From assembly GCF_014334135.1 (NCBI RefSeq), contig NZ_CP060497.1, positions 3,100,001 to 3,164,000 of the forward strand: a DNA stretch of 64,000 nt, written 5' to 3'. The stretch comes from Olivibacter sp. SDN3 (GTDB taxonomy: Bacteria; Bacteroidota; Bacteroidia; Sphingobacteriales; Sphingobacteriaceae). The notes under the pieces are model-generated. The model did no database searches and had not been told where the DNA came from. It was given only the letters and a program-made list of their open reading frames with translations. The number at the start of each line of letters is the position of its first letter. The stretch's first letter is position 1. Below are positions 1 through 10,497 of this stretch, in pieces. Position numbers and translations under genes: made by a program.

Positions 1-1494
1 ATGCCTTGGCAAGGATATAACTTTGAGGATGCGATTGTAATATCTGAGCGTGTTGTGAGTCAAGATATTTTTACTTCGCTGCATATCGAAGAATTTGAAT
101 TGGAAGTTCGTGATACCAAACGTGGAGAAGAAGAGTTAACATCTGATATCCCAAATGTATCTGAAGAAGCTACAAAGGATTTAGATGATAACGGAATTAT
201 TCGTGTGGGAGCAGAGGTGAGGGAGGGAGATATCCTTATCGGTAAGATTACACCTAAGGGAGAGTCTGACCCATCTCCGGAAGAGAAACTTCTACGGGCG
301 ATATTCGGAGACAAAGCGGGCGATGTAAAGGACGCATCTTTAAAAACCCCACCTTCTATTAGAGGTGTTGTTATCGATACGAAGTTGTTCTCAAGGGCTA
401 AGAAAACAGAGAAGAAAGAAGAGAAAGCGGCCATTGAAAAGCTTGATCTCAACCATGAAAGGGCGGTACGCCAGTTGCGTGAGCGACTTATCGATAAGTT
501 ATTTGCTGTTGTTAATGGAAAAACTTCTCAAGGAGTATATAATGTATACAAAGAGTTATTAATTCCTAAAGGGGCCAAGTTCACACAAAAGATGTTGACT
601 GAGCTGGATTTTGCCAATATCAATCCTACAAAGTGGACAACCGATGATGATAAGAACGAATTGGTAAAACAGGCTTTACACTTCTATAATATTAAATTGA
701 ATGAAGAGCTTGGAGCTTACCGCCGTGATAAGTTTGCTATAACCGTTGGAGATGAATTGCCCTCCGGCATCGTACAGATGGCAAAAGTTTATGTGGCTAA
801 AAAGCGTAAACTTAAGGTAGGTGATAAGATGGCCGGCCGACATGGTAACAAAGGTATTGTTGCTCGTATTGTGCGTGATGAGGATATGCCATTCCTGGAA
901 GATGGAACACCTGTAGATATCGTACTAAATCCATTGGGGGTACCGTCGCGTATGAACCTTGGACAGATTTATGAGACGGTATTGGGTTGGGCAGGTCAGA
1001 AACTGGGCATGAAGTTCGCTACTCCGATATTTGACGGTGCAACAACAGAAGAAGTGGAAGGATGGGTAGCTAAAGCTGAGCTTCCTGCTTCTGGAAGAAC
1101 CTATTTATATAACGGGTTGACCGGTGAACGTTTTGACCAAGCTACAACGGTGGGTGTGATTTATATGTTGAAATTGGGTCACATGGTTGACGATAAGATG
1201 CACGCACGTTCTATTGGGCCGTACTCACTTATTACGCAACAGCCCTTGGGAGGTAAGGCCCAGTTTGGTGGTCAGCGTTTCGGTGAGATGGAGGTATGGG
1301 CACTTGAGGCATTCGGAGCTTCCAATATCCTACAGGAAATACTTACTGTTAAGTCAGACGACGTTATCGGTAGGGCCAAAACGTACGAAGCAATCGTCAA
1401 AGGTGATAATTTGCCGACACCATCTGTGCCGGAATCATTCAACGTATTGGTACATGAGCTTCGTGGCTTAGGTTTAGATATCACATTAGATTAA
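1..1494 (+). CDS. rpoB: DNA-directed RNA polymerase beta subunit, C-terminal part
   Basis: This is the C-terminal 497 residues of the RNA polymerase beta subunit; the 5' part lies outside the window, so the methionine at base 1 is internal. The family signature [14 protein letters not shown] is present near residue 275, and the closing beta segment carries [20 protein letters not shown] followed by [15 protein letters not shown] near residues 405-440, which contacts the beta' subunit. The frame ends at TAA 1492-1494. rpoC follows after 83 bp on the same strand, the usual rpoBC order, so both are probably co-transcribed. Identification is certain; only the missing N-terminus limits it. Confidence 0.99.
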   Translation: MPWQGYNFEDAIVISERVVSQDIFTSLHIEEFELEVRDTKRGEEELTSDIPNVSEEATKDLDDNGIIRVGAEVREGDILIGKITPKGESDPSPEEKLLRAIFGDKAGDVKDASLKTPPSIRGVVIDTKLFSRAKKTEKKEEKAAIEKLDLNHERAVRQLRERLIDKLFAVVNGKTSQGVYNVYKELLIPKGAKFTQKMLTELDFANINPTKWTTDDDKNELVKQALHFYNIKLNEELGAYRRDKFAITVGDELPSGIVQMAKVYVAKKRKLKVGDKMAGRHGNKGIVARIVRDEDMPFLEDGTPVDIVLNPLGVPSRMNLGQIYETVLGWAGQKLGMKFATPIFDGATTEEVEGWVAKAELPASGRTYLYNGLTGERFDQATTVGVIYMLKLGHMVDDKMHARSIGPYSLITQQPLGGKAQFGGQRFGEMEVWALEAFGASNILQEILTVKSDDVIGRAKTYEAIVKGDNLPTPSVPESFNVLVHELRGLGLDITLD

Positions 1495-1510
1495 TGTTTA
1501 AAGTTATGGG

Positions 1511-1562
1511 TTATGAGTTTGGGTTGTATGTCGACTCTTTTCTTATAACCCTCAACTCATAA
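1511..1562 (+). repeat. Imperfect inverted repeat between rpoB and rpoC
   Basis: The 83-bp rpoB-rpoC spacer holds two facing copies of a GTTATGAGTT-type word. The arm at 1511-1529 pairs imperfectly with 1544-1562 (TTATGAGTT against AACTCATAA, plus GGGTT against AACCC), leaving a loop of about 14 nt. There is no T-run, so it does not look like an intrinsic terminator. It may be an RNA processing or pausing hairpin, or only a remnant of a dispersed intergenic repeat. Confidence 0.5.
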
Positions 1563-1577
1563 CTAATAAGAGCTATT

Positions 1578-4500
1578 ATGTCTTATAAGAAAGATAATAA
1601 AATCAAAAGTAATTTCACCTCGATAACTATCAGTTTATCGTCTCCAGAAGCTATTTTGGAGCGCTCAAGCGGAGAGGTGTTAAAACCAGAAACTATCAAT
1701 TACCGTACCTATAAGCCGGAACGTGATGGTTTGTTCTGTGAACGTATTTTCGGTCCTGTAAAAGATTATGAGTGCCACTGTGGGAAATATAAGCGTATCC
1801 GTTATAAAGGGATTGTTTGTGACCGTTGTGGTGTTGAAGTTACCGAGAAAAAAGTGCGTCGTGAGCGTATGGGTCATATCAATTTGGTAGTGCCCGTTGC
1901 ACATATATGGTATTTTCGTTCATTGCCTAATAAGATAGGCTACTTGTTGGGGCTTCCAACCAAGAAGCTGGATATGATTATTTATTATGAACGATATGTA
2001 GTCATCCAGCCTGGAATAAAAGAAGAAGATGGTATCCAATATATGGATTTTCTTACGGAAGAGGAGTATCTCGACCTTTTGGATACCTTGCCTAAAGAAA
2101 ATCAGTATTTAGATGATAAAGACCCGCAGAAGTTCATTGCTAAGATGGGAGCGGAAGCGTTGGAAGAATTATTACACCGTATCGATTTAGATCAACTTTC
2201 GTATGATCTACGTCATCAAGCTGCTAATGAGACTTCCCAGCAACGTAAAAATGAAGCGTTAAAGCGCCTTCAGGTTGTAGAGGCTTTTCGTGGTTCCCGC
2301 GATCGTATAGAAAACCGGCCGGAGTGGATGATTGTAAAGATTGTTCCGGTGATTCCTCCTGAATTGCGCCCATTGGTGCCTTTGGAAGGTGGCCGTTTTG
2401 CAACATCGGATCTGAACGATCTTTACCGTCGTGTAATTATACGCAACAACCGTTTAAAGCGTTTAATTGAAATCAAGGCACCTGAAGTTATTTTGCGTAA
2501 TGAAAAACGTATGCTTCAAGAGGCTGTTGATTCGCTGTTTGATAACTCACGTAAGGTGAATGCAGTTAAAACAGAGGGTAACAGAGCTTTGAAATCTTTA
2601 TCGGATATATTGAAAGGTAAGCAAGGACGTTTCCGCCAAAATTTACTGGGTAAACGTGTGGATTATTCTGCTCGTTCCGTAATTGTTGTGGGACCAAACC
2701 TTAAGCTACATGAGTGTGGTTTGCCCAAGGATATGGCAGCCGAACTTTATAAGCCATTTATCATTCGTAAGATGATTGAGCGTGGCGTAGTAAAAACCGT
2801 TAAGTCTGCTAAAAAAATAGTCGATCGCAAAGATCCTATTGTTTGGGATATCTTGGAGAATGTACTTAAAGGACACCCTGTATTACTGAACCGTGCTCCT
2901 ACACTCCACCGTTTAGGTATCCAATCGTTCCAACCAAAACTAGTTGAAGGTAAGGCGATCCAGCTTCACCCGTTAGTGTGTACAGCGTTCAATGCCGACT
3001 TTGATGGTGACCAGATGGCAGTGCATTTGCCTCTAGGTAACGCGGCAATCCTGGAAGCCCAAATTTTAATGTTGGCAGCCCATAATATCTTAAACCCTGC
3101 AAATGGTACACCTATTACTGTGCCTTCTCAAGACATGGTGTTGGGGCTTTACTATATTACTAAAGGTCGTAGAACAGACGATAGCCGTGTAGTGAAGGGG
3201 CAGGATATGACTTTTTACTCTCCGGAGGAGGTAATTATTGCCTACAATGAAAAACAAATTGATCTGCATGCTTTTATTCAGGTAAAAACCAATGTAAAGG
3301 ATAAGGAAGGCAATATCGTTAATAAAGTTATCGATACGACTGTGGGACGGGTGCTTTTCAACCAAATGGTTCCAGAGGAAGTTGGTTATATTAATGAACT
3401 CTTAACAAAAAAATCACTAAGGGATATTATCGGAGATGTTGTGAAATCGACGGGTATGGCAAGAGCAGCTCAATTCTTAGATGATATTAAAGAGCTGGGA
3501 TTCCAAATGGCCTTCCGTGGCGGTCTGTCATTCAACCTTCAGGATTTGAACATTCCGGATGCCAAAGCTGGATTGATTGAACAAGCAACTAGAGAAGTGG
3601 AAGAAGTTATGAATAACTATAACATGGGATTCATAACCAATAACGAGCGCTATAATCAGATTATCGATATTTGGACCCGTATCAATAACCGTTTAACGGC
3701 CAATGTAATGGATATCCTATCTAATGATAATCAAGGCTTTAACTCGGTTTATATGATGCTAGATTCCGGTGCGCGTGGTTCGAAAGAACAAATCCGCCAG
3801 CTCTGCGGTATGCGGGGACTGATGGCCAAGCCTCAGAAGTCTGGATCTTCCGGTGGTGAGATTATTGAAAATCCGATCCTTTCCAACTTCAAAGAAGGGC
3901 TTTCGGTTTTGGAGTACTTCATCTCTACACACGGTGCGCGTAAAGGTTTGGCCGATACGGCATTGAAGACTGCGGATGCTGGTTACCTAACCCGTCGTTT
4001 ACATGATGTGGCTCAGGATATGATTGTAACCGAAGAGGACTGTGGTACGCTGAGAGGTATCTTTACTACCGCATTAAAAGATAATGAGGATATCGTGGAA
4101 CCTCTTTACGATCGCATTTTAGGGCGGACTTCCTTACACGATGTGTATGATAATGTAACCAACGAGTTATTAGTAGGAGCAGACCAAGATATTACCGAAG
4201 AAATAGCCGAAAAGATTGAACAATCTGCTGTTGAAGGTATAGAAATCAGGTCAGTTTTAACCTGCGAGAGTAAACGAGGTGTTTGTGCTCTTTGTTATGG
4301 ACGTAATCTTGCGTCAGGTAAGCGCGTACAGATGGGAGAGGCCGTTGGTGTTATCGCGGCTCAGTCCATTGGTGAACCAGGTACTCAGCTAACACTTCGT
4401 ACCTTCCACGTGGGGGGTACTGCATCTAACATTGCTGCTGAATCGCAAGTTATCGCTAAATTCGATGGTATCATTGAATTTGAGAACATGCGTTCGGTAG

Positions 4501-5858
4501 AGCGGGAAACGGAAGAAGGCAAGCTACATATTGTGCTGGGCCGCTCCGGTGAGTTCCGTATTTTAGATCCAGAATCTAAAAAAGTGTTAATGACTAATAA
4601 TATTCCTTACGGTTCGTTCCTGTACGTTGCAGACGGAGATAAAGTGAGCAAGGGTGATCGTATCTGTTCGTGGGATCCATATAATGCGGTAATCATTTCG
4701 GAATTTGCTGGTAAGGTAGAATTTGAGTCGATTATCGAAGGCGTAACTTATCGTGAAGAGTCTGACGAGCAGACAGGTCACCGTGAGAAAGTAATTATCG
4801 ACACGAGAGATAAAACAAAAAATCCTGCTATTAAAATTTTAGATACCGCGGGCGATGTAATACGAACCTATAACTTACCGGTTGGTGCTCACATTTCTGT
4901 GGATGATAATGGTAAAGCAAAGGTAGGGGAGATTATAGCTAAAATTCCTCGTTCAGCAGGAAAAACCCGAGATATTACTGGTGGTTTGCCTCGCGTAACT
5001 GAATTATTTGAGGCACGTAATCCTTCTAACCCGGCAGTGGTAACTGAAATAGACGGTGTAGTGACTTTAGGTGGAGTTAAGCGTGGTAATCGGGAAATCC
5101 AAATCGAATCGCGTGATGGACAGGTGAAAAAATATTTAGTACCTCTTTCTAAGCACATCCTTGTACAGGATAATGACTTTGTAAAGGCTGGTATGCCTCT
5201 ATCTGACGGATCAATTTCTCCTGCAGATATTTTAGCGATTAAGGGGCCTGCCGCTGTACAGGAATACCTGGTGAACGGTATTCAAGAAGTTTATCGTCTA
5301 CAAGGTGTGAAGATCAATGATAAACACTTTGAAACGATTGTACACCAGATGATGCAGAAGGTAATGATTGAAGACCCGGGCGATACACGTTTCCTTGAAA
5401 AGGATGCTGTAAATAAATGGGACTTCATCGAGGAGAATGACTCGATGTACGATAAGAAAGTGGTTACTGACGCAGGTGATTCGAACGTTTTGAAGGCTGG
5501 GCAAATCGTGTCTTTACGCAAGTTGCGTGAAGAAAACTCAAGCCTAAAACGTCGCGATCTTAAATTGGTACAGGTGCGTGATGCAATAGCTGCCACCTCT
5601 AGTCCGATGTTGCAGGGTATCACCCGAGCATCTTTGGGTACCAAATCATTTATTTCTGCAGCTTCTTTCCAGGAGACGACTAAAGTCTTGAACGAAGCAG
5701 CTATCAGCGGTAAGCGCGATGATTTATTAGGTCTCAAAGAAAACGTAATCGTAGGGCACTTAATACCTTCCGGTACTGGTTTGCGTAACTATGATCGAAT
5801 TATTGTTGGTTCTAAAGAAGAGTACGATCAATTATTAGCTTCTAAGGAAGAAGTATAG
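1578..5858 (+). CDS. rpoC: DNA-directed RNA polymerase beta' subunit
   Basis: Full-length 1426-residue beta' subunit, the usual size in Bacteroidota. The N-terminal zinc ribbon ([20 protein letters not shown], near residues 65-85) is intact. The catalytic magnesium-binding loop NADFDGDQM lies at residues 472-480. The second zinc site appears near residue 896 ([13 protein letters not shown]). The bridge-helix and trigger-loop region and the C-terminal ratchet follow without interruption. The ATG at 1578 follows the rpoB stop by 83 bp and a strong hairpin terminator follows the stop. It assembles with alpha, beta and omega into core RNA polymerase. Confidence 0.99.
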   Translation: MSYKKDNKIKSNFTSITISLSSPEAILERSSGEVLKPETINYRTYKPERDGLFCERIFGPVKDYECHCGKYKRIRYKGIVCDRCGVEVTEKKVRRERMGHINLVVPVAHIWYFRSLPNKIGYLLGLPTKKLDMIIYYERYVVIQPGIKEEDGIQYMDFLTEEEYLDLLDTLPKENQYLDDKDPQKFIAKMGAEALEELLHRIDLDQLSYDLRHQAANETSQQRKNEALKRLQVVEAFRGSRDRIENRPEWMIVKIVPVIPPELRPLVPLEGGRFATSDLNDLYRRVIIRNNRLKRLIEIKAPEVILRNEKRMLQEAVDSLFDNSRKVNAVKTEGNRALKSLSDILKGKQGRFRQNLLGKRVDYSARSVIVVGPNLKLHECGLPKDMAAELYKPFIIRKMIERGVVKTVKSAKKIVDRKDPIVWDILENVLKGHPVLLNRAPTLHRLGIQSFQPKLVEGKAIQLHPLVCTAFNADFDGDQMAVHLPLGNAAILEAQILMLAAHNILNPANGTPITVPSQDMVLGLYYITKGRRTDDSRVVKGQDMTFYSPEEVIIAYNEKQIDLHAFIQVKTNVKDKEGNIVNKVIDTTVGRVLFNQMVPEEVGYINELLTKKSLRDIIGDVVKSTGMARAAQFLDDIKELGFQMAFRGGLSFNLQDLNIPDAKAGLIEQATREVEEVMNNYNMGFITNNERYNQIIDIWTRINNRLTANVMDILSNDNQGFNSVYMMLDSGARGSKEQIRQLCGMRGLMAKPQKSGSSGGEIIENPILSNFKEGLSVLEYFISTHGARKGLADTALKTADAGYLTRRLHDVAQDMIVTEEDCGTLRGIFTTALKDNEDIVEPLYDRILGRTSLHDVYDNVTNELLVGADQDITEEIAEKIEQSAVEGIEIRSVLTCESKRGVCALCYGRNLASGKRVQMGEAVGVIAAQSIGEPGTQLTLRTFHVGGTASNIAAESQVIAKFDGIIEFENMRSVERETEEGKLHIVLGRSGEFRILDPESKKVLMTNNIPYGSFLYVADGDKVSKGDRICSWDPYNAVIISEFAGKVEFESIIEGVTYREESDEQTGHREKVIIDTRDKTKNPAIKILDTAGDVIRTYNLPVGAHISVDDNGKAKVGEIIAKIPRSAGKTRDITGGLPRVTELFEARNPSNPAVVTEIDGVVTLGGVKRGNREIQIESRDGQVKKYLVPLSKHILVQDNDFVKAGMPLSDGSISPADILAIKGPAAVQEYLVNGIQEVYRLQGVKINDKHFETIVHQMMQKVMIEDPGDTRFLEKDAVNKWDFIEENDSMYDKKVVTDAGDSNVLKAGQIVSLRKLREENSSLKRRDLKLVQVRDAIAATSSPMLQGITRASLGTKSFISAASFQETTKVLNEAAISGKRDDLLGLKENVIVGHLIPSGTGLRNYDRIIVGSKEEYDQLLASKEEV

Positions 5859-5894
5859 TTGAACTGTCTGTCAAGTAAAACAAGTTAATATAAG

Positions 5895-5928
5895 GCTCCG
5901 GAGAATCATTCTTCGGAGCTTTTTTCTT
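5895..5928 (+). terminator. Intrinsic terminator of rpoBC
   Basis: GCTCCG (5895-5900) pairs with CGGAGC (5914-5919), with further pairing inside, and six T residues follow directly. It lies 37 bp after the rpoC stop. Its T-tract abuts the left end of the MITE-like element. Confidence 0.9.
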
Positions 5929-5929
5929 A

Positions 5930-6113
5930 GGGCCTATTTAATATTGTAAAATTTTTTATAGCTCATTTTTGAGCGAGCCGAGACAAATTACCTTCGGTGA
6001 GCTCACTCCGTTCGGTTTTGCAGAGATAGCAAGAAGCCTATCTCGAAAAATTTAACGATGGTATAACCAAAAAGAAATATAAAAAAATTATTAGATGAAT
6101 TTTAAATAGGCTC
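5930..6113. mobile_element. MITE-like 184-bp element with terminal inverted repeats and 3-bp duplication
   Basis: The left end reads GGGCCTATTTAATATT; the right end, read inward on the other strand, reads GAGCCTATTTAAAATT, with 14 of 16 positions equal. Both ends are flanked by TTA (5927-5929 and 6114-6116), which fits a 3-bp target-site duplication. The interior is AT-rich, has no credible reading frame, and contains further short inverted repeats around a GAGCGAGC segment. Size, ends and duplication fit a non-autonomous miniature element mobilised by an IS5-like transposase; the family assignment is inference, because the parent element is not in the window. Confidence 0.7.
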
Positions 6114-6196
6114 TTATAGGTATTCGTTATATTTACATTTTTATAGAGATTATTTAACATAAGCAATAGAAGGTACATTAATAATATTTGTTTTTT

Positions 6197-6505
6197 ATGG
6201 AAGAGCAGCAAAATAATCAATTGAATATTGAATTGACGGAGGACATAGCGGAGGGGGTGTACGCTAATTTAGCTATCATTACCCATTCTCATACTGAATT
6301 TGTAGTTGATTTTATCAGGGTTATGCCCGGCGTTCCCAAGGCCAAGGTGAAGTCAAGAATCGTTTTGACGCCCGAACATGCTAAGCGTTTGATGAAAGCA
6401 TTTCAGGATAATATTGCCAAATATGAGGCAATGAATGGTAAAATCGATACACATGAAGAACCTCCGTTTCCTATGAATTTTGGAGGGCCAACGGCGCAGG
6501 CTTAA
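6197..6505 (+). CDS. DUF3467 family protein
   Basis: A 102-residue protein of the DUF3467 family, common in Bacteroidota and of unknown function. The ATG at 6197 (MEEQQNNQLNIELTEDIAEG) is preferred over a TTG three codons upstream. The conserved core reads NLAIITHSHTEFVVDFIRVMPG, followed by VKSRIVLTPEHAKRLMKAFQ and a short tail ending PFPMNFGGP. No signal peptide or membrane segment is seen, so it should be cytoplasmic. It sits alone between the MITE-like element and a dehydrogenase gene; the rpoBC terminator separates it from the polymerase operon. Confidence 0.85.
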   Translation: MEEQQNNQLNIELTEDIAEGVYANLAIITHSHTEFVVDFIRVMPGVPKAKVKSRIVLTPEHAKRLMKAFQDNIAKYEAMNGKIDTHEEPPFPMNFGGPTAQA

Positions 6506-6615
6506 TTAAGTTATGACTTTTAGCACTTCTTGCTGTGAGCGATTCTCGGTGTAACATGTTAATTAATAGGCAAAGAATAGTAGGTTCTTATGCCCAACTC
6601 TGATGGTTATAATAG

Positions 6616-7422
6616 ATGAAACGTTTAGATTTTAGAGGTAGATGGGTACTGGTTACAGGTGCTTCTTCGGGGTTGGGCGAAGAAATTGCAAGGCAGTTGG
6701 CCAGTATTCACGGGGCTAATCTAATATTGTTAGCGCGTAGAAAGGAGCGCTTGGAATCTCTGAAAAAGGCATTGGAATATGAAGCTAAAGTAGAGGTTGA
6801 AGTAGTCGTGGCAGATTTATCGGTAACCGGTGACGTCGAACGAATCACAGATGAAATATTGAAAAAGAAAACGGTGTATGCTGTAGTACTAAATGCTGGA
6901 ATAACTTATTTGGGAAACCACATGGAACTTTCGCGGGAAAAATTTAATCAAATGGTTCAGATTAATATTGTAAGTACCACATATATGATTAATGTTTTAG
7001 TGCGTTATTTTGAAAAGCAACAAGCTGAGGGGGGGGTGATGGTAGTGTCAAGTATGGCGGCACTTTTCCCAACCCCTTATCAGGCAGTTTACGCTGGAAC
7101 AAAAGGGTTTCTGCTGAATTTTGTATCTGCTCTTTCGAAGGAGCTGACCAATAGCAGGTTTTCTTTTACTGTTTTTATGCCGGGAGGTATTGCGACGGAA
7201 ATGACCGCAGGAGACCAGTTCAACGGGCTTAGATCTTATTTAATGCCAGTACAACAGGTGGCAAGAGAGGGATTGAGCGCATTTAAAAGGAGGAAATCAA
7301 CTTATATACCTGGTTTTTTTAATAGGTTAAGCAGCAGGTTATCATTTTTGCTACGAAAAGACTTTATTATTAAGCAAACAGGTAGCGCTTATCGTAAATC
7401 TTTGGAAAAATTGACAAAGTAG
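6616..7422 (+). CDS. Short-chain dehydrogenase/reductase
   Basis: A 268-residue classical SDR. The Rossmann cofactor motif TGASSGLG is at residues 14-21, NAG at 93-95, catalytic serine near 145-146 and the Y159-x3-K163 pair (YAGTK). Arginines after beta-2 (LARRKER) suggest NADPH rather than NADH. The C-terminus is basic and may be membrane-associated, as in acyl-chain or sphingolipid ketoreductases of this subgroup, but the substrate cannot be read from the sequence. It is a single-gene unit, convergent with lysS downstream. Confidence 0.88.
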   Translation: MKRLDFRGRWVLVTGASSGLGEEIARQLASIHGANLILLARRKERLESLKKALEYEAKVEVEVVVADLSVTGDVERITDEILKKKTVYAVVLNAGITYLGNHMELSREKFNQMVQINIVSTTYMINVLVRYFEKQQAEGGVMVVSSMAALFPTPYQAVYAGTKGFLLNFVSALSKELTNSRFSFTVFMPGGIATEMTAGDQFNGLRSYLMPVQQVAREGLSAFKRRKSTYIPGFFNRLSSRLSFLLRKDFIIKQTGSAYRKSLEKLTK

Positions 7423-7534
7423 CAAGACAAAAGCTCCAACCTATTCAAAGGCTTGGCCTTGGCCGTTAGTGAAGTGTTACTTAACAGTTTTGGATGATGC
7501 TGATATTTTAATCCGCAATCTTGCTATTTTCCTA

Positions 7535-9256
7535 TTATTTAAACCAATCCATCACCGTTTCCTTCGAAGGCATGGTAATATCTAGCTTCATTTTTTTTCG
7601 CATCCCTCCCAGATCATTAAAAACCTTGTTGGGATTAGCCGCCTTGAGACTTTCAATTGTGTTCAACCCCATTTTTTGTAATACAGGAACCCAGGCAGCT
7701 GGAACGCCCTCAGCTTCATAATCGGCTATAGAAGCCGTTTTAATTACTTTTTCAGGCCTCATTTGAGGGAAAAATAATACATCCTGTATGCTAGCTTGAT
7801 TGGTCATCAGCATCGCCAGACGGTCGATTCCAATTCCAATACCAGCGGTAGGGGGCATGCCGTACTCCAAGGCTCTCAGGAAATCGTAGTCTATAAACAT
7901 GGCCTCATCATCTCCACGTTCCATGAGTTTTAGTTGATCCTCAAAACGATTTAACTGATCGATTGGGTCGTTGAGTTCTGAATAAGCGTTAGCGAGCTCT
8001 TTGCCGTTAATCATAAGCTCAAAGCGTTCCACTAAACCTTCTGTGTCTCGGTGTTTTTTTGTTAACGGACTCATTTCAACCGGATAATCGATGATGAACG
8101 TCGGTTGTATATAATGATGTTCGCATTTTTCACCAAATATTTCATCAATGAGTTTCCCCTTGCCCATACTTTCATCCACAGGTATGTCGAGTTGTTCACA
8201 CACATCTCGTAAACCAGCCTCATCCAAGGAACTTACGTCGAAATCTGTATGCTCTTTAATGGCATCGTAAATACTTATCCTCTTATAAGGTGCAGCGAAG
8301 TTTATCTCTTTATCGCCAACTTTTAGGATGGTTTTTCCATTAGTAGCAACAGCAATCTTTTCAAAAAGCTGCTCTGTAGTATCCATCATCCAAAGGTAAT
8401 CTTTGTATGCCACGTAAAATTCCAACACCGTGAACTCGGGGTTGTGGGTTCTGTCCATTCCCTCATTACGGAAATTACGACTGAACTCGTATACCCAGTC
8501 GTACCCGCCAACAATTAAGCGTTTAAGATACAGTTCGTTAGCGATGCGCAGATACAAAGGAATATCAAGTGCATTGTGATGGGTAATGAAAGGTTTTGCC
8601 GCAGCTCCTCCAGGTATACTTTGCAATACCGGAGTGTCAACTTCAAGTGCGCCACGTTCATCTAAGAAGTTTCTTATAGCCGACTTTATTTTTGTTATTT
8701 TGACAAATGTTTCACGTATCTGGGGATTGACTACCAAATCAACATAACGTTGTCTGTAACGAAATTCAGGATCCGTTACAGCGTCAAATACTTTTCCTCC
8801 AGCTTCTTTAACGATGGGAAGAGGTCGAAGTGATTTTGATAGTACTTTTATTTCGGTGGCATGTATAGAGATGGTTCCGGTTTGAGTGGTAAACACATGC
8901 CCTTTGATTCCCAGGAAATCACCGATATCTAATAGCTTCTTGAAAACAGTATTATACAAGGTCTTGTCTTCTGTTGGGCATAGCTCGTCTCTATTAAGAT
9001 AGATTTGTATACGTCCGGTAGCATCTTGCAACTCAATGAACGAGGCACTGCCCATAATGCGTCTGCTCATCATCCGGCCGGCTATACTGATGGTTTTATA
9101 ATTCAGCTTATCGCGTTCATAATTTTCGAGTATATCATGTGCATTCGCATTGACTTCAAAAGCGTCTGCTGGATAAGGATCGATTCCTAGTTTAACCAGT
9201 TGTGTCAGCGCTTCCCTTCGTAAAATCTCTTGTTCTGATAATATATTGTTGCTCAT
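7535..9256 (-). CDS. lysS: Lysyl-tRNA synthetase, class II
   Basis: Charges tRNA-Lys with lysine in the cytoplasm. The 573 residues comprise an N-terminal OB-fold anticodon-binding domain (about 55-165) and a class II catalytic domain with motif 2 (FRNEGMDRTHNPEFT) and motif 3 (GIGIGIDRLAML). A C-terminal extension of about 70 residues, ending in a helical domain, is typical of Bacteroidota enzymes and absent from the roughly 505-residue E. coli protein. The start at 9256 is supported by a promoter motif 63 bp upstream. Confidence 0.97.
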   Translation of the reverse strand: MSNNILSEQEILRREALTQLVKLGIDPYPADAFEVNANAHDILENYERDKLNYKTISIAGRMMSRRIMGSASFIELQDATGRIQIYLNRDELCPTEDKTLYNTVFKKLLDIGDFLGIKGHVFTTQTGTISIHATEIKVLSKSLRPLPIVKEAGGKVFDAVTDPEFRYRQRYVDLVVNPQIRETFVKITKIKSAIRNFLDERGALEVDTPVLQSIPGGAAAKPFITHHNALDIPLYLRIANELYLKRLIVGGYDWVYEFSRNFRNEGMDRTHNPEFTVLEFYVAYKDYLWMMDTTEQLFEKIAVATNGKTILKVGDKEINFAAPYKRISIYDAIKEHTDFDVSSLDEAGLRDVCEQLDIPVDESMGKGKLIDEIFGEKCEHHYIQPTFIIDYPVEMSPLTKKHRDTEGLVERFELMINGKELANAYSELNDPIDQLNRFEDQLKLMERGDDEAMFIDYDFLRALEYGMPPTAGIGIGIDRLAMLMTNQASIQDVLFFPQMRPEKVIKTASIADYEAEGVPAAWVPVLQKMGLNTIESLKAANPNKVFNDLGGMRKKMKLDITMPSKETVMDWFK

Positions 9257-9863
9257 TTATTTTATTCTGTAAAATGTTCCTTTTCTTACCGTTGGAAACA
9301 CAAATCGTTAGATTCTCGCAAACTTAGGTAAAAAAGTAAAAAGTAAAAATTAAAATTACAAAGCAGCGACTTGCTGGAATACTATTTTTAAAGTTTTCAT
9401 TCGAAATAATTTACGCCTAAAGGTCTCATGGAACCAGGCATGGTTGTAAAAGCTTTTTTTCATCCTTCTTTTAATTTAGGCCAATCATGTGGGGTTCCGC
9501 TATAAAAAAGTCTTTTGTGGCGGAGGACGGCAAGCGGTGGTTTCAGTTGCTTTCAAGCTAGCTTTGGCTGTATATGCAAACCAATAAAATTATATCAAAA
9601 GCAAATTTGGCTAGGCTCGATGTAGCATTTGCATTAACATTTACGTTATTGGAGAATAATGATGAATAATATTTACTTAAAGAACTTTTGCTACAGCTGG
9701 TCATTATTTTGAAATGGTATGCCGATTTATAAAGCTGTTCTTTAATAGCCAGGAGATGTTAGCATAAATTTAGGACTTATATGTAAATTTGTGGAATTTA
9801 TGCTTGGTTTGTGGTTGGATTAGAAAGGATAAATAGCTTTCGATATTAGTTTTAATAGCTGTA
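9257..9863. other. 607-bp spacer with A-rich short repeats
   Basis: The divergent spacer between lysS and the ECF sigma gene. It holds the lysS promoter and, at 9328-9358, an A-rich run of near-tandem GTAAAAA words. No open frame with protein-like character, no tRNA and no clear hairpin was seen in the rest. The promoter of the sigma gene must lie in the last 150 bp but was not resolved. Confidence 0.5.
9319..9326 (-). promoter_or_regulatory. Bacteroidota -7 promoter element of lysS
   Basis: Read on the minus strand this is TAAGTTTG followed by C, a match to the Bacteroidota -7 consensus TAnnTTTG, 62 bp before the lysS ATG. The same eight bases precede truA, sucD, cca, the S4-domain gene and valS. 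Confidence 0.7.
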
Positions 9864-10463
9864 GTGAAGTATCGCTTTGGATATTTAAATAGAAGTAAAA
9901 ATGTAACACTAGAGGGTGCATTGGATAGCTGTGTCCAAAAAGATGACGAACGTGGTAAAGAATTTATCTATAAGAAATACTATGGTTATGTGATAGCGGT
10001 GGTTATGCGATATGTGAAAAATGAATATGACGCCGAAGAACTAGTGAATGAAACGTTCATAAAGGCATTTAAGAACCTCTCTAAGTTTAATAAGATAGGT
10101 GAAGGAGAGGTGCTTGAAAAATCTTTTCGCGGTTGGTTAGCTAGAATCGCAGCTAATCTTTCAATTGATTTATTGCGTTCGCAGAAAAGTATGGTCGCAT
10201 TGGAAGATGTGGGCGAGCATGACGTAAAGCCAGTAATGATCAATGCAACGGATAAGCTTTATGCTGAAGATATACTAAAGCTGCTTGAAGGTTTGCCTGA
10301 AATACAGCGCTTAATATTTAATCTGTATGAAGTGGAGGGATATGCTCATGAGGAAATAGGGAAACTATTAAACATACCTGATAGTACCTCTAGAACATAC
10401 CTTACCCGGGCGAAGCAAAAACTGAGAAAACTATATACTGAACAATTTGCGGTAGGAAGATAG
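9864..10463 (+). CDS. ECF-type RNA polymerase sigma factor
   Basis: A 199-residue extracytoplasmic-function sigma factor. Region 2 (about residues 28-100) contains RGKEFIYKKYYGYVIAVVMR and the helix YDAEELVNETFIKAFKNL; region 4 (about 135-195) carries GYAHEEIGKLLNIPDSTSRT, a typical -35 recognition helix-turn-helix. The start is a GTG; no ATG is available before region 2. The next gene begins 34 bp downstream and encodes a membrane-anchored protein, placed where an anti-sigma factor is usually found. Its regulon is unknown. Confidence 0.9.
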   Translation: MKYRFGYLNRSKNVTLEGALDSCVQKDDERGKEFIYKKYYGYVIAVVMRYVKNEYDAEELVNETFIKAFKNLSKFNKIGEGEVLEKSFRGWLARIAANLSIDLLRSQKSMVALEDVGEHDVKPVMINATDKLYAEDILKLLEGLPEIQRLIFNLYEVEGYAHEEIGKLLNIPDSTSRTYLTRAKQKLRKLYTEQFAVGR

Positions 10464-10497
10464 CAGTTAAGAAAAAAATTAGTGGTGTTAATTAAAC

